A stretch of 64,000 nt of DNA from Aradus depressus (lineage: Eukaryota > Arthropoda > Insecta > Hemiptera > Aradidae): contig OY759218.1 of NCBI GenBank assembly GCA_963662175.1, positions 8,300,001 to 8,364,000 on the forward strand, in the 5' to 3' direction. Every line of letters begins with the position of its first letter. The first letter of the stretch is position 1. Below, in pieces: positions 10,239 through 21,384 of the stretch. Made by a program: the position numbers and the translations under genes. The notes below the pieces were generated by a model that was given only the letters and a program-made list of their open reading frames with translations, was not told the DNA's origin and searched no databases.

Positions 10239-10934
10239 GTTTTCATGGGATGTTGAAAATGTTTTGCAAATCAAAAATGTTTTGAAAAGTCATGAAAACA
10301 CTTGTTTCAAAACATTTTGAGTTCAAGGTCGATAAGGCTTTTTCTGAGGTATGATCCAATTTTGAGATTTCGAATGTTCATGAAAACGCTAAGAAATTCA
10401 ATATTCAAAATGTGACTGCGCAGTACTGATAAGTGCAGTTCTAAAACTCACCACCAGAGTAAAAAGTTGTGTGAAATATCGATTACTTATAAAACATCGA
10501 TATGTACCGAATACCAAATTCATAGACATTTCTTTTACAGTTTCTTGAAGGTTATGTTTTGGTTTTGAGTTGAAAGCGGATGAGGTTAAATTTGTGATTT
10601 AGTTTTTTGTTCTGCTTTATAGTTGATATAATTTTTTATTAAGAGCAATAGAAACCAATACCGTTCCATTGCCAGTCTTCTGTGAAGAACAACACGACTA
10701 GCGTTGATTTTTATTATGGTTATCATAGCTACCTGAAAGGCCATAGCCAGTAGCAACAATGGATAGGGCTGCATTGCTCCAAATTTATTATACACTTATC
10801 TGATGCAAATAAAAAAAAAAAAAACTTGAACTTGAATAATGGAAAACAACCTGTGTATTTGTAACCTTTCCCTTCATTTTGAAAATTGTTTTCAAAACAG
10901 TCATGAAAACGCATCATCAATAACCCATGAAAAC
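10239..10934. mobile_element. Candidate DNA transposon with gttttcatggg ends
   Basis: Left gttttcatggg (10239) and right cccatgaaaac (ending 10934) are inverted. The subterminal regions are rich in further catgaaaac and aaaatgttttga motifs on both strands. TA lies outside each end. No transposase segment is recognised inside. Confidence 0.45.
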
Positions 10935-11439
10935 TAAGTGAATGTTTGGGTGTTTTTCTGAGTTGTGTCGCATTGAACGGAAAATCGTCGGAGTTGCAAC
11001 CAAGCCTTTCATTTCGACATAAATTAACGAATAAGAGTTTGAAAGACCCTTTTCACGGCCCCGATGTTCTTCCTTAGATTATGCTGAACATAGTGGTACT
11101 ATTAGCATGACACTAACATCCCCTGTTGACGAGACATTTAAAAAGTTAGATTACTTTTTGAACAGCCGGTGTACTTTGATTTTTAATCTAATCTTCAATA
11201 TTTTATTAGAATGCTTTTTACTTTGCCGTTTTGACTTTCAGTTAATACAATTATTCTTTATTTTTTTAAAATATTTACTTTATAATGCCTGATAATTATT
11301 GCCTCTTTTCTTCCTTCATTCAGGTTTTCGTCGGTGTGATCAAAAAACGACTTGTTAATGGATTCTGGTCTCTGGTGGATTCTGGTAATGCCAGTTTGAA
11401 ATGAATTTGAGGAGGCAGACTTTCCAGTTATTCGTAGTA

Positions 11440-11963
11440 CAGTAGAGCGTCGGAAATCCGGACGTCGAAAATACGGAGCGTCGCAAATCCGGATCTGCTC
11501 GGCAGTGAGAGCTGGTGGGATATGGGAGATGTGTGGTTAGAGAGGCAACCTGAGGACACGGCGACACAACTCGTACTTCTTAAAAGACTGACAGACATGG
11601 CTGCAAAGAAACGTACGTCAACTGTTGTACAAAAAACAATTAAGGACTTTTTTACCAAGTAAGTTTCCATTAATTACTGTAGATGCTTGCTTTTTTTCTA
11701 AAAAGTATTGTAGAGTTACTAATCTAAATTACATAATGTACATGTTCTTATTCAATATACTTTATTAAAATATTTTGTGTACTATATTTTTCGAACCCTT
11801 CAGCCTCTATTTTGCAATACAGTAGACTCACGAGCGTCATGTATCCTCTAGTCGATACATATACGTATGTATACAGTTATTGAAAGCACATTTGAAAATC
11901 CGGACAATTCAGTAATCCGGATGGGTCCGGTCCCGATCGATCCGGATTAACGACGCTCCACTG
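11440..11963 (+). mobile_element. Tigger/pogo-like non-autonomous element keeping the transposase C-terminus
   Basis: Inverted ends cagtagagcgtcg (11440) and cgacgctccactg (ending 11963) are flanked by TA on both sides, the duplication expected for the Tc1/mariner group. Subterminal aaatccggac/aatccggat motifs repeat on both strands. On the plus strand, about 11520-11660 reads LERQPEDTATQLVLLKRL, then MAAKKRTS and TIKDFFTK before a stop. This resembles the acidic-to-basic C-terminal tail of Tigger/CENP-B-like transposases. The catalytic DDE core is missing, so it could only move with a helper. Confidence 0.75.
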
Positions 11964-12055
11964 TATAGAGGAAATTATGTTGAGACTTATCCGACTCCCT
12001 CATTCCAAGAACTAATTTCTGTGTGACTCCTGAATTTATTATGAATTTCTTGGTG

Positions 12056-12236
12056 GCCTTGCGGGCTAGAGCGTAGGGCTTTGGTCGTATGGTCTCACCA
12101 TGATTTGCGGGTTCGAATCCCGTCCGGGAGTGAGTTTTATTTCATAGATAGAACTCCCTCCCGGGGTCATGGATGTCGTCAATAACTAGATATAACACAT
12201 TGACATGGCTAATATGCACTGCACGTAAGCCCCAAA
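12056..12236 (+). mobile_element. SINE-B copy (tRNA-derived SINE)
   Basis: A tRNA-like head has an A-box-like segment cgggctagagcgtagggc and a clear B box ggttcgaatccc (about 12112). The body ends gacatggctaatatgcactg, then cacgtaagcccc and an A run. The tRNA fold is not complete enough for a functional tRNA. A second 3' end of this family is at about 14213-14250 (atggctaatatgcatc... then A-rich tail). Confidence 0.75.
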
Positions 12237-12769
12237 AAAATATATATATATTTTTTTTTTTTATATGATTTAAATGTATTCATTTATTTATTTTTATTAT
12301 TTTGGTTGTTACTGTCCAGTCTTGTTCACAAATCAAAGAAAAATCAACTAATTTATTTTAAAATTCTGCTATGTCTTGAAGAAGAAAATAAAAAGTTTTC
12401 GAAATGGTTACCAAAACCTCTACTTTTCTCAACATTTTTTAGTACACAGTCCCTTTCACCCACAGTAGACGAAAAACACATAAGAAACCAAATATTTTTC
12501 GAGATAAAGAGATGCAAAGAGATTATTACGCAAGAGAAGTTTACGTGGAACATTAATAAAGACTTTCTAGAAGAGGACGACACAAAAGATGATGGGTTCA
12601 CTTGTTGCCTCAATTTGTCACTCACACTTCTTCGAACAGAGTTAGCACAAATCGTCCAGACAACCCACCGCTGTTCTATTGGAAAAATGTTGATATATTA
12701 TATATCATCAGGGTCTAAGAACGGAGGGGGAATAATAATATGTGATCTACTGTAACAATTATAAACATT

Positions 12770-12843
12770 AAACAGTGATCTGTAAAAACGTGGTTGGTCT
12801 AAGAAAGTTACCGTATAGTAGTAGTCCTGTTATAGCCACATTA
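12770..12843 (+). mobile_element. End of a 'CATAACAGGACTTTCTTATACCAACC' MITE family
   Basis: Shares the segment gatctgtaaaaa..tggttggt..aagaaagt..cctgttat-gccacat with 15385-15446, 32668-32740 (inverted) and the complete MITE at 63701-63845. A small local duplication (gtagtagt) interrupts it. Confidence 0.65.
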
Positions 12844-12854
12844 TATATATATAG

Positions 12855-13240
12855 TAGAGCGTCGATTACGATGATGTTGTGTGGGGTGGTTCGGATAATC
12901 GAAATTTTTCAGCCACCCAGAATTTCCGATGAATGAAGAGTCACCACCAAGCATCATGTTTAATTCCACTGCCTTTTCACACAAAATGGGCTGCTCAGAA
13001 GGTCGTTTTTGCAAAAACCAAGTGAATGCAGCATCTTCCAACAATTCGGATTTCGGTTTTTTCCATAGTTTTACGATATGAACTGCCCTCCTCACTGTCA
13101 ATATTAAGTGCATACCTAGTGATTGAATCAGAAATATTTTTTATTCCCATTATCATTGATTTACCAACACCGAACTTGATAGCTAATGCCAGACCCGTTT
13201 CAACTTTCTTCAGCCCCTTTCAACGGAATTTCAGGTTTCA
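12855..13240 (-). pseudogene. Tigger/pogo-like transposase N-terminus (broken)
   Basis: Minus-strand pieces match the N-terminal DNA-binding half of Tigger-like transposases. One reads GKSMIMGIKNISDS (about 13170) and, after a frame change, another reads AAFTWFLQKR, ILCEKAVELN and GGDSSF..SGWLKNF. This is the CENP-B type helix-turn-helix. The frame then runs into a gtagagcgtcga terminal repeat at 12855, so everything after the DNA-binding domain is deleted. The same TIR core, agtagagcgtcg, marks 11440-11963. Confidence 0.7.
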
Positions 13241-13249
13241 ATGGCAGCA

Positions 13250-15390
13250 ATGAACTTGATATTTGATATGAAGATGTCACATGTGCCAATTTGGATATAA
13301 TTGTATTTTTGCCGAAATCGGACGAAAATGAAGACCACTTTATTTAGGAGCCCTAAGTACATTTTACTCTCATATATTTATGACCTAATCAAAAATCTCT
13401 TCAAATAAAAGTTGTAGATAATACTGAAAGGCCCTTAACATATGCAATAGACTTTTTCGAAGGCTTCGGTTTGGGAGACATACCGAGAACCATCACAAAA
13501 TCTCAAAACCCATTTTTTAAACATCTGCTTCAATTTCGCGAAAACACTTGATCTACCGAAAAATTTGACCTAATAAAAAATGTTTGTTAATTAAATTTCC
13601 TTTCTAACGAAATGGATTAAGTTTTTGACATTCGTTTTCGCATGACAATTAACACTTATTGCGAAAGAAGAATGTCTCTGAAATCCGAATAACTCACCAT
13701 GTAAACATCTGAGATGATGAGTACAGGTTACGTAGCTCCAGTTCCCACACTAAAAGAAAAGGAATATTAGTCTACATTAGACGTAATTAACATTGAAACA
13801 GTTTTCCCACCACTGGAGAGCTTTATATAGGTATATAGATTAAATGGTCACTGAAATGTTAGGAGGAAGGCTCCATGAAACAAAAACAAAACGATCTGTA
13901 GATTTACGAGAAAATACTTATGTTACAGACGAAATAGCATGATTACTAAAGCGAGGAGACAAAGCTCTATCTGATAATTGTGTCTTTAGTCAAGATATTC
14001 GTCTTTTTAGGCGAAAGACAAGATATTTGCCTCTAGACATTCGTCTATTTAAACGAAAAACAAGACATTCAGACAAGATATTGGCGTAGCTAGATTATTC
14101 TCGGAGGGGAGGGGAGGGGGGGGGGGGGGGGGGGGCAGCCGGCCAACACGCCCGAGATAATAATTAACAATCAGGTACCATACACAAATATAGTATGTTA
14201 TAACCAAATTATATGGCTAATATGCATCGACCATAAGACGAGGAAAAAAAAAAGAAAAGAAAAAAAAAACCAAATTATCAACACAAAAAAACACAATTAA
14301 AATTTTCATCAGTCTAGTCATCCAGTCTTATACAATGTATGCCATTAGTAGTAGTAAGTAAGCATCCACAATTAAATAAGCCTTAATTTTCTTTTTTTCA
14401 GCAAATCGGTCCAACACTTTTTCAGCTGAAATTTTATTTGTTGCTATTTCATTCTCGTTCAGCTGATAGGTAGCACTAAATGTACTGTAAAAAACAATTA
14501 TTTTCACTTTTTACGGTTTTCATTGAATATTTCCTAAAAGTTAGTGCAGTTAGTCTTAATAGTCTTTTTATTTTAGGTAAACATTGCACCGCCGTGCGGA
14601 GTTTTTGAGAGATTTTAAAATTTCCGCGCGTATTGTTGTGACACGCACGACGATGCGTTCTCTAAACTCTCAAACTTTGCCGATTGGCAGCATTCGTTGG
14701 AGTCCAAACTTTAAGAAAGCGTAATTTGAATCCGAATAACTTTTGACTGGGAACTGAAGCTTTCTGTATCCTTGTCTTGACTGTAATGTTTGTCTGTGGG
14801 GGAGTTATCGTTGTATATTATAATTTTTTATTAATTTAGGTAGATTAGATTGCACTTTTTTGGGGGGCCGTGCCCACCCCTGCCCCCCCTCCCAGCTATG
14901 CCAACGGATATTCGTCTCTTTAAACGAAAGACAATATATTTTACGAAATTATAACTTTGATAATTGATTAATTAATATCTTGGTTATTAATATCATTCGG
15001 GGACAATGCCTCCCTCAAGCTCTAGGTGTAAGATAATTCGTAGTTTGTACGACATTAAGTAATAAGGGTTGGTAGGACTTAGGTTTAGGTTGGTCAAAGG
15101 ATAATATCACAAAATAATATAATAATAATAATTCGCAAATCACAATTTACTTGACTTCTGTCCTGGACAAATTAATTTGAAATAACGTATTTTTTATACA
15201 GTTCATACTAATTATTTTCAGTTTGTAATAATGAAATAAATCAATATGCCACGAATCAGTGATTATTGGAAACATTACACAATTTCCGGACAAACGTGGG
15301 AAGTGCAACTACTGCGGCAGTTTACATCAGAACATAGTGCAAAGGGAGGCTACGAAGCGGGAAAAATCTAAAAGGGTAGGGGAGGGAGAG
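13250..15390. other. Intronic or intergenic sequence, few recognised features
   Basis: 13295-13380 resembles 63385-63430 (gaagaccactt.. and agtacattttac), so it is part of a dispersed repeat. A G run of about 28 bp lies at 14108-14136, a SINE-B tail at 14213-14250 and a GC-richer segment at 14580-14720 with a caccgccgtgcgg hairpin. No exon with two splice sites was found. Confidence 0.45.
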
Positions 15391-15446
15391 TGATCTGTAC
15401 AAAAGTAGTTGGTATAAGAAATTCTTGTTATGGTCACATCACATAT
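15385..15446 (+). mobile_element. End fragment of the CATAACAGGA MITE family
   Basis: gggagagtgatctgtacaaa, then gtagttggtataagaaa and cttgttatggtcacatcaca, as in the complete copy at 63701-63845. The opposite end is not seen nearby. Confidence 0.6.
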
Positions 15447-15696
15447 ATTTTACTTTCTCTTTCATTTTTGTGAAGGCAATAAAGACATTTATAAAATAAA
15501 TATTCTTTGATTTTTCACTTTTACGTTATGATATTGAAATTGAACCATCGATATGTTTCGAACCATCAATGAAATACGGTCGTTATTTGACTATCGATGG
15601 TGTACTTCGATGGTTTTATTTTGATGCTCATGCCTACCGTGACGTAACGTTTACTTTATAGCAGTGTTAGCAGTAAATTATTGCGGGTTTGCCTAC

Positions 15697-15825
15697 CTTG
15701 GTGAGGTGGGTATGTGGTGGAGCTCTGGGGCTTACTGCTAGCCAGCAAGTGACTCAAGTCGCCAACGCACATGGTATCGTAAAGTCCGCCACCGTTCTCC
15801 ACAGTATTTCTGTCTTTCTCAACTT
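15697..15825 (-). CDS. pnt: ETS transcription factor (Pointed-like), exon after the PNT domain
   Basis: A 129-bp minus exon with a strong acceptor (pyrimidine tract then tttcag|AAGTTGAG at 15825) and donor CACCAAG|gtaggc after 15697. Joined by its two leading bases to the G left by the PNT exon it reads EVEKDRNTVENGGG, LYDTMCVGDLSHLL and ASSKPQSSTTYPPHQ, and leaves a phase-1 G. It continues ILQK from the PNT domain, as in ETS1 (ILQKE). The LYD..CVGDL segment fits the conserved stretch just after the PNT domain of insect Pointed. The rest is a low-complexity Ser/Thr/Pro linker. The next exon should lead toward the ETS domain but was not found between here and position 1. Confidence 0.85.
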
Positions 15826-15904
15826 CTGAAACAGAAAAAATACAAAATAAACATTATAATAACATATGTAATAAATAATAATAATAAATAAAACAAAGAA
15901 CTGG

Positions 15905-16045
15905 TTTAACTTTTATATTGTATAATTCAACAAAAATATATACATAAAAGTGTACCGATTTCGGCTTACGCCGACGTCGGGACAGAGTTCAAAAGTGACA
16001 TTTAATTTAGGTTGTCATACAATTTTCAGGTTACCTAAGATTATT
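15905..16045 (-). mobile_element. Retroelement 3' end copy (family shared with 33060-33232)
   Basis: On the minus strand it reads agccgaaatcggtacac, then ttatgtatatatttttgtt, gaattatacaatataaaagt and taaaccagtt. The plus-strand copy at 33060-33232 and a shorter minus piece at about 23340-23395 share this. The ccgaaa-cggtac core with an upstream degraded ctgacga box suggests a decayed hammerhead of the type seen elsewhere in this window. Confidence 0.55.
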
Positions 16046-16339
16046 TGACACCCTTGCGCCCGGGGAATTCCCTGGGTTAGGGTGAGAAGTCAAGCTGACT
16101 AACCATGCAGAAGTAAGCGTAGCTTTGGAGGCTTTACTCGCCCAAATAATTTGAGAATTCCTTAGAGGACTATAACGGATATAGTGAATTATTGGTTTGA
16201 AAAATAAAAAAAATTAACTTGGCGCAGATAATAGAAAATGTCCAATTATATTTCCGAATGAATAGTTTCTCTGGACATAAGCATCCGACCGAGTACTGGT
16301 ATTTAGATATGGCCACCTTTAAGAGAAGTGGCGATAAGT

Positions 16340-16640
16340 AGAGGGTCGGAGGATGGACGGCTCGTGCTTGACCTACCTTACAGCTCCTCGACAGGACCGA
16401 AGGGAAGTGGCGGGTAATTGCGGGAGGCCAGAGGATATCCTGTAGATTCTGTAGGGATCCCTCTTTTCCGGGACGTAAAACATCCTATTCCGGGGGGAGG
16501 GCAACCGGACCCCCAGTCGTCCTACAGTGTTCATTGGAGAAAGGTCTTCGCAAGGTGCCTTTCCGAGAAGCAGGATCGTAAGACGGAAACTGAATACCAC
16601 AACAAACACAAGGCGTCGGAGAAACACCGAAAAAGTGGCG
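16340..16640. other. GC-richer island, not recognised
   Basis: Composition differs from its surroundings and both strands have open frames (16373-16627 minus, 16418-16891 plus). I recognise no domain and no convincing splice pair. It may be an old transposon fragment. It lies in the intron between the pnt exons at 23423 and 15825. Confidence 0.3.
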
Positions 16641-16664
16641 GAAACGATGTAGTTTTTTTTTTTT

Positions 16665-16915
16665 TTTTTAATTCAAGAATTTCATATAGAAAATGTGTTA
16701 GTGTTTTCAAGATTACTGATGTTCGAGAGACAAGGCAATGTGCACAGAAAATACGGAACGCAACGTTGCAGAGAAACATTGGTGGAAGCAGTGCCGGAAA
16801 CACCGAGGTCATTTCAACTGGTTTTCTGGGTTCACTGAAAATGTGCAATAAAATTCAAGAATTCCACATGGAATATGTGTTTGTGTTTTAAGGTTTTCTG
16901 GTAGTTTGATGTAAG
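16665..16915. repeat. Partial direct repeat with about 182-bp spacing
   Basis: aattcaagaatttcatatag..aatgtgttagtgtttt at about 16669 recurs as aattcaagaattccacatgg..atatgtgtttgtgtttt at about 16851. The segment between has short repeated ggaaacaccga / gaaacattggtgga motifs. Confidence 0.55.
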
Positions 16916-16949
16916 CTCAGGGAATGTTTTAGGTAAGTTTACTCATTCT

Positions 16950-18380
16950 CTCATAGAAATACACTATGGTCCCTGTTGTTTTTTATTAGCGTTAAAAAAA
17001 CTTTCTGATTCCACTACTCACAAAAATAAGGGGATGTTTTGATTTCGGGTTTGCAATTCCCGAATCCCGACCATATTTAAAAAATACCGGAATTAGGAAC
17101 AGAAAAATACCGGGATTATTAATTTTTTTGTGGAAATGTTTTTTTAATAATAATAGGTAATGTGACGTTCGAAAATGGTCATCGCGGCTAAAATTTCAAA
17201 CTAAAGAGTTTCATTGTGATACATTAAAAAATGTTATTTAAAACATATGTTTCCGTTTCAAGAAAAATCCTTTCTCCCGGCGGACGATGTCTGCAAAAAC
17301 TTTTCAGATCTTCCATTTTTGATATAAATAAATGTAAAGTTTTTATTTCATTATTTTATTTGTTTCGAGCCCTTTAATGCTGAAAAGAATTATTATGCTT
17401 TCAAAAACGTTAAAATTCTCTCTAATAAGCAGAAAATAGTATAGCACGTATCCTTCGGCCCATAACGAAAGAAATTCGGAAAATATGCTTTACCATGAAT
17501 AATTTATGATACAATAGAACAAATATCTCAATGTGGACAAAATATGTAATAAAAAAAAAAATTTAATCTTTTAAAATTAAAATTATATATTACTGAACAA
17601 TTTACGATCCGGGGATTCCGAGATTAGAAACGTTGGGATCCCGAAATCACGAGATTAAAAAAAATTACCCGGGAAAACAGACCCTTGGGTGTCCATTTTC
17701 TATCGGCATTCATCTTAGGGTTATAGAAGAACTGTATATATCAAGATATTATTTACGTGAACCTGAAAATGTAAAAATAAAAATAAAAAAAATATCCTCT
17801 ATCAAGTTTAGCTAAATTCAATATTGACTGCTCTAATCGAAAAAAAAAATAGGAATAAGGTGGAAGAGTTTGGTGATACGAGCAAAAATACAAATTAATC
17901 GATAATACGTTTTTAAATTAAAACTCTTGAATGGGAAGTTTTGTGAAAATCCGATCAATGGAAGTTGCGATTGAGGTAATCGCATAAGCCTACTTTAAAA
18001 CTGCGCCACAGAAGCGCAAAATATTTTATAAAATAATTTCTCAGAAGAAAATATATTCACTGAAAATTTTCTCCTTTTCCACACAACTTTTCTCTGTTTC
18101 TCTAATAATCCCAAGACGAACTTATTTTTGATAACTATATCCAAATTCTAAATTATCATATTTTCTTAAAAGACGGGATGAACTAATAATATTGTCAAAT
18201 TCGCTGATGAAAAATGTTTAAAATAACGACGTCCAAAAAAAAAAAAATGTTAAACTTGATGATAGAAAATAAGGCCCACATTTCTCAACTTATAACAAAA
18301 AATTGTGGAATTATTTTGGATTCTACGCTATATTATTGAATAGTATTGATTTGAGATAATGAAAGAAAAATTAGAAATTG
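16950..18380. other. AT-rich intronic sequence
   Basis: Contains scattered atcccg/cgggat motifs at 17050-17110 and 17605-17670 in loosely inverted arrangement, possibly an eroded DNA element. Otherwise A/T-rich with no recognised gene or splice-bounded exon. Confidence 0.4.
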
Positions 18381-18634
18381 ATGATCTAACCTAGGGGTAG
18401 GAAAAATGGAAAATGTAGCGGGTATGCAAACATATGCAAGGAAGAATGAAAGTAAGGAGATTTTCTTAAGGAGTATGGAGGGGGTAAGGGGGAACGGAAG
18501 CAGGTAGAAAATTGCTTACCCTGAATCTTGTAGGTGAAAAAGTCGGACATAATAAGAGTGGCGGATGTGTAGTGTAGTGGACATAAGCGGAGAGCGGTCT
18601 GTTCCGGGGGGACTGTGGAGGGGGACAACGGAGC

Positions 18635-19268
18635 AGGGTGGTGGAAGTGGGCACAAACCAACATAGCCAACCCTGGGTCGAGAATCGGGCATTGGGGAAA
18701 AGGAGGACACCCGGGATCAGTCGTGAAGCCAGGGTGGTGGAAGTGGGCACAAACCAACACAGCCAACCCTGGGTCGAGAATCGGGTATTGGGGAAAAGGA
18801 GGGCACCTGGGATCAGTCGGGAAGCCAGGGTGGTGGAAGTGGGCACAAACCAACACAGCCAACCCTGGGTCGAGAATCGGGTATTGGGGAAAAGGAGGGC
18901 ACCTGGGATCAGTCGTGAAGCCAGGGTGGTGGAAGTGGGCACAAACCAACACAGCCAACCCTGGGTCGAGAATCGGGTATTGGGGAAAAGGAGGGCACCT
19001 GGGATCAGTCGGGAAGCCAGGGTGGTGGAAGTGGGCACAAACCAACACAGCCAACCCTGGGTCGAGAATTGGGTATTGGGGAAAAGGAGGGCACCTGGGA
19101 TCAGTCGGGAAGCCAGGGTGGTGGAAGTGGGCACAAACCAACACAGCCAACCCTGGGTTGAGAATCGGGTATTGGGGAAAAGGAGGGCACCTGGGATCAG
19201 TCGGGAAGCCAGGGTGGTGGAAGTGGGCACAAAGCAACACAGCCAACCCTGGGTAGAGAATCGGGAAA
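18635..19268. repeat. 96-bp minisatellite, about 6.6 copies
   Basis: Unit starts agggtggtggaagtgggcac, contains aaccctgggtcgagaatcgg and ends gatcagtcgggaagcc. Copies start at 18635, 18731, 18827, 18923, 19019, 19115 and 19211 (partial). Copies differ at a few bases. Because 96 is divisible by three, long repetitive ORFs appear on both strands (e.g. 18386-19324 minus, 18615-19256 plus). I do not treat these as genes: no unique domain, no start context, and several frames are open at once. Confidence 0.95.
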
Positions 19269-19809
19269 GTCGAGAATTGATCTGCCGTTAGCCAGGGAGG
19301 TGGAAATACGAATAGCCCATTCATCCTACCTGTGCCCTACTATTCCAGGGATGCGCAATCAACGACCGGCGCCCCGCCGAACTGCTCAATCCGGCACAAG
19401 GACGGATGTGAAAACGTTTATTTAATCGAGAATAAAGAATCAGCCATTGACCGTATGCGTACAGCGAAAAAGTTCTACAGAATATCCAAAGTAGAAGGGC
19501 CGTGTATCTTAAAATTAATTTACGGCTCTACCATAAACATTTATAAAATTTGTTCCCGTATTAAATCTCAATCCTAGATATATTTTATTAGGCGTGTTAT
19601 AATGAAAAACGTCGTTTACCTTCTATGTTTTTCTTTCTGTCATTTAGTTATTAGACATTTTGTAAAAAATGAGAATAAGGTAAAACATTTTTGACAACAT
19701 TAAAGGTAATAGAGGTTCTGTCGTATAAATGGTGAAGTGGTGATGGAGATAAGTGTTTGTCTGTTACATTGACCACCTTCACCACACACATCCACTCCAG
19801 TCATTATAA

Positions 19810-19850
19810 GGCCCTGAAGAAATAAATAAATAGTTTCCGAAACGTTGGCC
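19810..19850 (+). ncRNA. Hammerhead-ribozyme-like motif (stem II decayed)
   Basis: Stem I GGCC (19810-19813) pairs with GGCC (19847-19850). Core boxes CTGAAGA (19814-19820) and GAAAC (19839-19843) are present. Stem III is AC/GT and the predicted cut follows T19846. The segment between the boxes (19821-19838) no longer forms a proper stem II, so the copy is probably inactive. An A/T-rich tail follows, as in the other retroelement ends here. Confidence 0.5.
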
Positions 19851-20817
19851 AAATATTGAGTTTTTTTATTTACACGACAGAATTTTGATTTCCTTTAATA
19901 TTGAAAAGATACTGTCGACTCTATCAATCATTTTGTCTTCATTCCTCATACGAAACTAAAATTTTGAAATTTTCTAAAACTTTCGATGATTAATTTTTTT
20001 AAGTAGTTTTTTAAATGGTACTGATTAGAAACAATATTTTTGAGCTTCACTTCAACATCTTTCAAAATATCTATCTCTCAAAATCCTATTTTTGATGCGT
20101 CAGTTTTAAATAGCAAAAATCTGAGTTTTACCTACCCTTCACCAAAAAATATATCCCTTTTATTCTGATACATATATTTACATTTTACTGTACACGTATA
20201 TGTTCTGAGTAAATGAAACATGAACATGAAATGTGTCCTTCAAGGTCGTTAAAATTTGTTAATGACAAAATTCTTCTTTTTTTTTGGAATCTGGCAAAAA
20301 GTGTTATTTTCTATTTAGTTTCGGCAGCATAACGTTTAACTTTTCCTATCTAAAAATGTTTGTCCATACCTGTACTATACCGTAATATGTTATTGTATTT
20401 TAATTAGGTATTACACATACCAATTTCACTTTTTCAATCTGAATTATGTTTAATATTAATTTCACGAACTGAATATTTACTGCTAGTTACTTGCAGAACG
20501 CAGCGAAACAAAATATTCTCCATAATAAAAAATAAAAAATGTTCAATAAAAGAACATTATTTACTTATTAGTAAATAGATTTCATGATCAAAATATAGGT
20601 ATATTTTTTCGGTACATTTTACGAAGAAATTGCGTAAATAAAAAAAAATTGTATTCAGATAGGTTTCTACTTGAAACAAATATTTCAAATACTATGGCAG
20701 ATCAAATATTGAAATTTTAACTGTTTGTTAAAAATATTATTTTTTATCGACAGTAATCAAAACAAGTTGATATGTCCAGTAGTTTTTTTTATTCAATTTG
20801 TAACATAAAAAATATAC

Positions 20818-21032
20818 ATGACCATAACATGATTCTCCCCCCTAGATTCACTTAAATTATAGCTAACTTCAAAATAGCATTACTGGGTATAAGAAAGGCC
20901 GTAAGTACAGCATAATTCTGAACTTTCTTATACTCAGTAATGTCAGTTAAAAATAATGGACAAGTGAATTTGAGAGAAAGAGGGTAGGGGAGTAAAAACT
21001 TTGTGGGTTTAAGAAAGTCATGTTATGGTCAC
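20818..21032. mobile_element. Foldback MITE of the CATAACAGGA family, about 215 bp
   Basis: Ends atgaccataacatga (20818) and tcatgttatggtcac (ending 21032) are inverted. An inner pair, cattactgggtataagaaag against ctttcttatactcagtaatg, extends the foldback through the middle. Related ends occur at 12770, 15385, 32668 and 63701. Confidence 0.75.
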
Positions 21033-21050
21033 ATTAGATATTTTGTGACC

Positions 21051-21175
21051 TTCAGATGGGACGTTAAGCGATGGTCCCTAGCCTGTGCGATGTAAGATAC
21101 TCGTTAAAGACCCCTCTTACGAAACTAAACCTGGGTAGGCTAAATTTTGGACTCCAACAGTAGAGAGAACAGGGA
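21051..21175 (+). mobile_element. SINE-A body fragment
   Basis: gggacgttaagcgatggtcc, gatactcgttaaagacccc, gggtaggctaaattttggac and tccaacagtagag match the SINE-A body in order. The tRNA-like head and 3' end are absent. Confidence 0.75.
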
Positions 21176-21384
21176 AAGGACAAGAGTATTGGATGCTTAG
21201 CTCCCTAGGAGTTAGAGTATACACGAGCCCTCCCAATATATATTTATCTATTGGTTTTGCATGAGGGGGTGAAAAGCATAGACCATTCTGTCTCCTGTAT
21301 TTGTATTCAAAATATGGAACTATTACCGGTAATTATCAAATTGAGATAAATATTGTAAAGATCTAAAGAAAAGAGATACAATAT

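Noticed and set aside
12056..12135. Possible tRNA gene
   Set aside because: Good B box but imperfect arms and a SINE body with an A-rich tail; treated as a SINE-B head. The heads at 22117 and 34850(-) were rejected for the same reason.
12306..12755. 149-codon plus ORF
   Set aside because: No recognisable motif, overlaps a 90-codon minus ORF, low-complexity AT sequence, and lies among transposon relics.
16418..16891. 157-codon plus ORF
   Set aside because: Contains a T-run Phe tract, overlaps two minus ORFs, and shows no domain I recognise.
18386..19324. 312-codon minus ORF and 213/217-codon plus ORFs
   Set aside because: All arise from the 96-bp tandem repeat; several frames on both strands are open at once and there is no domain or start context.
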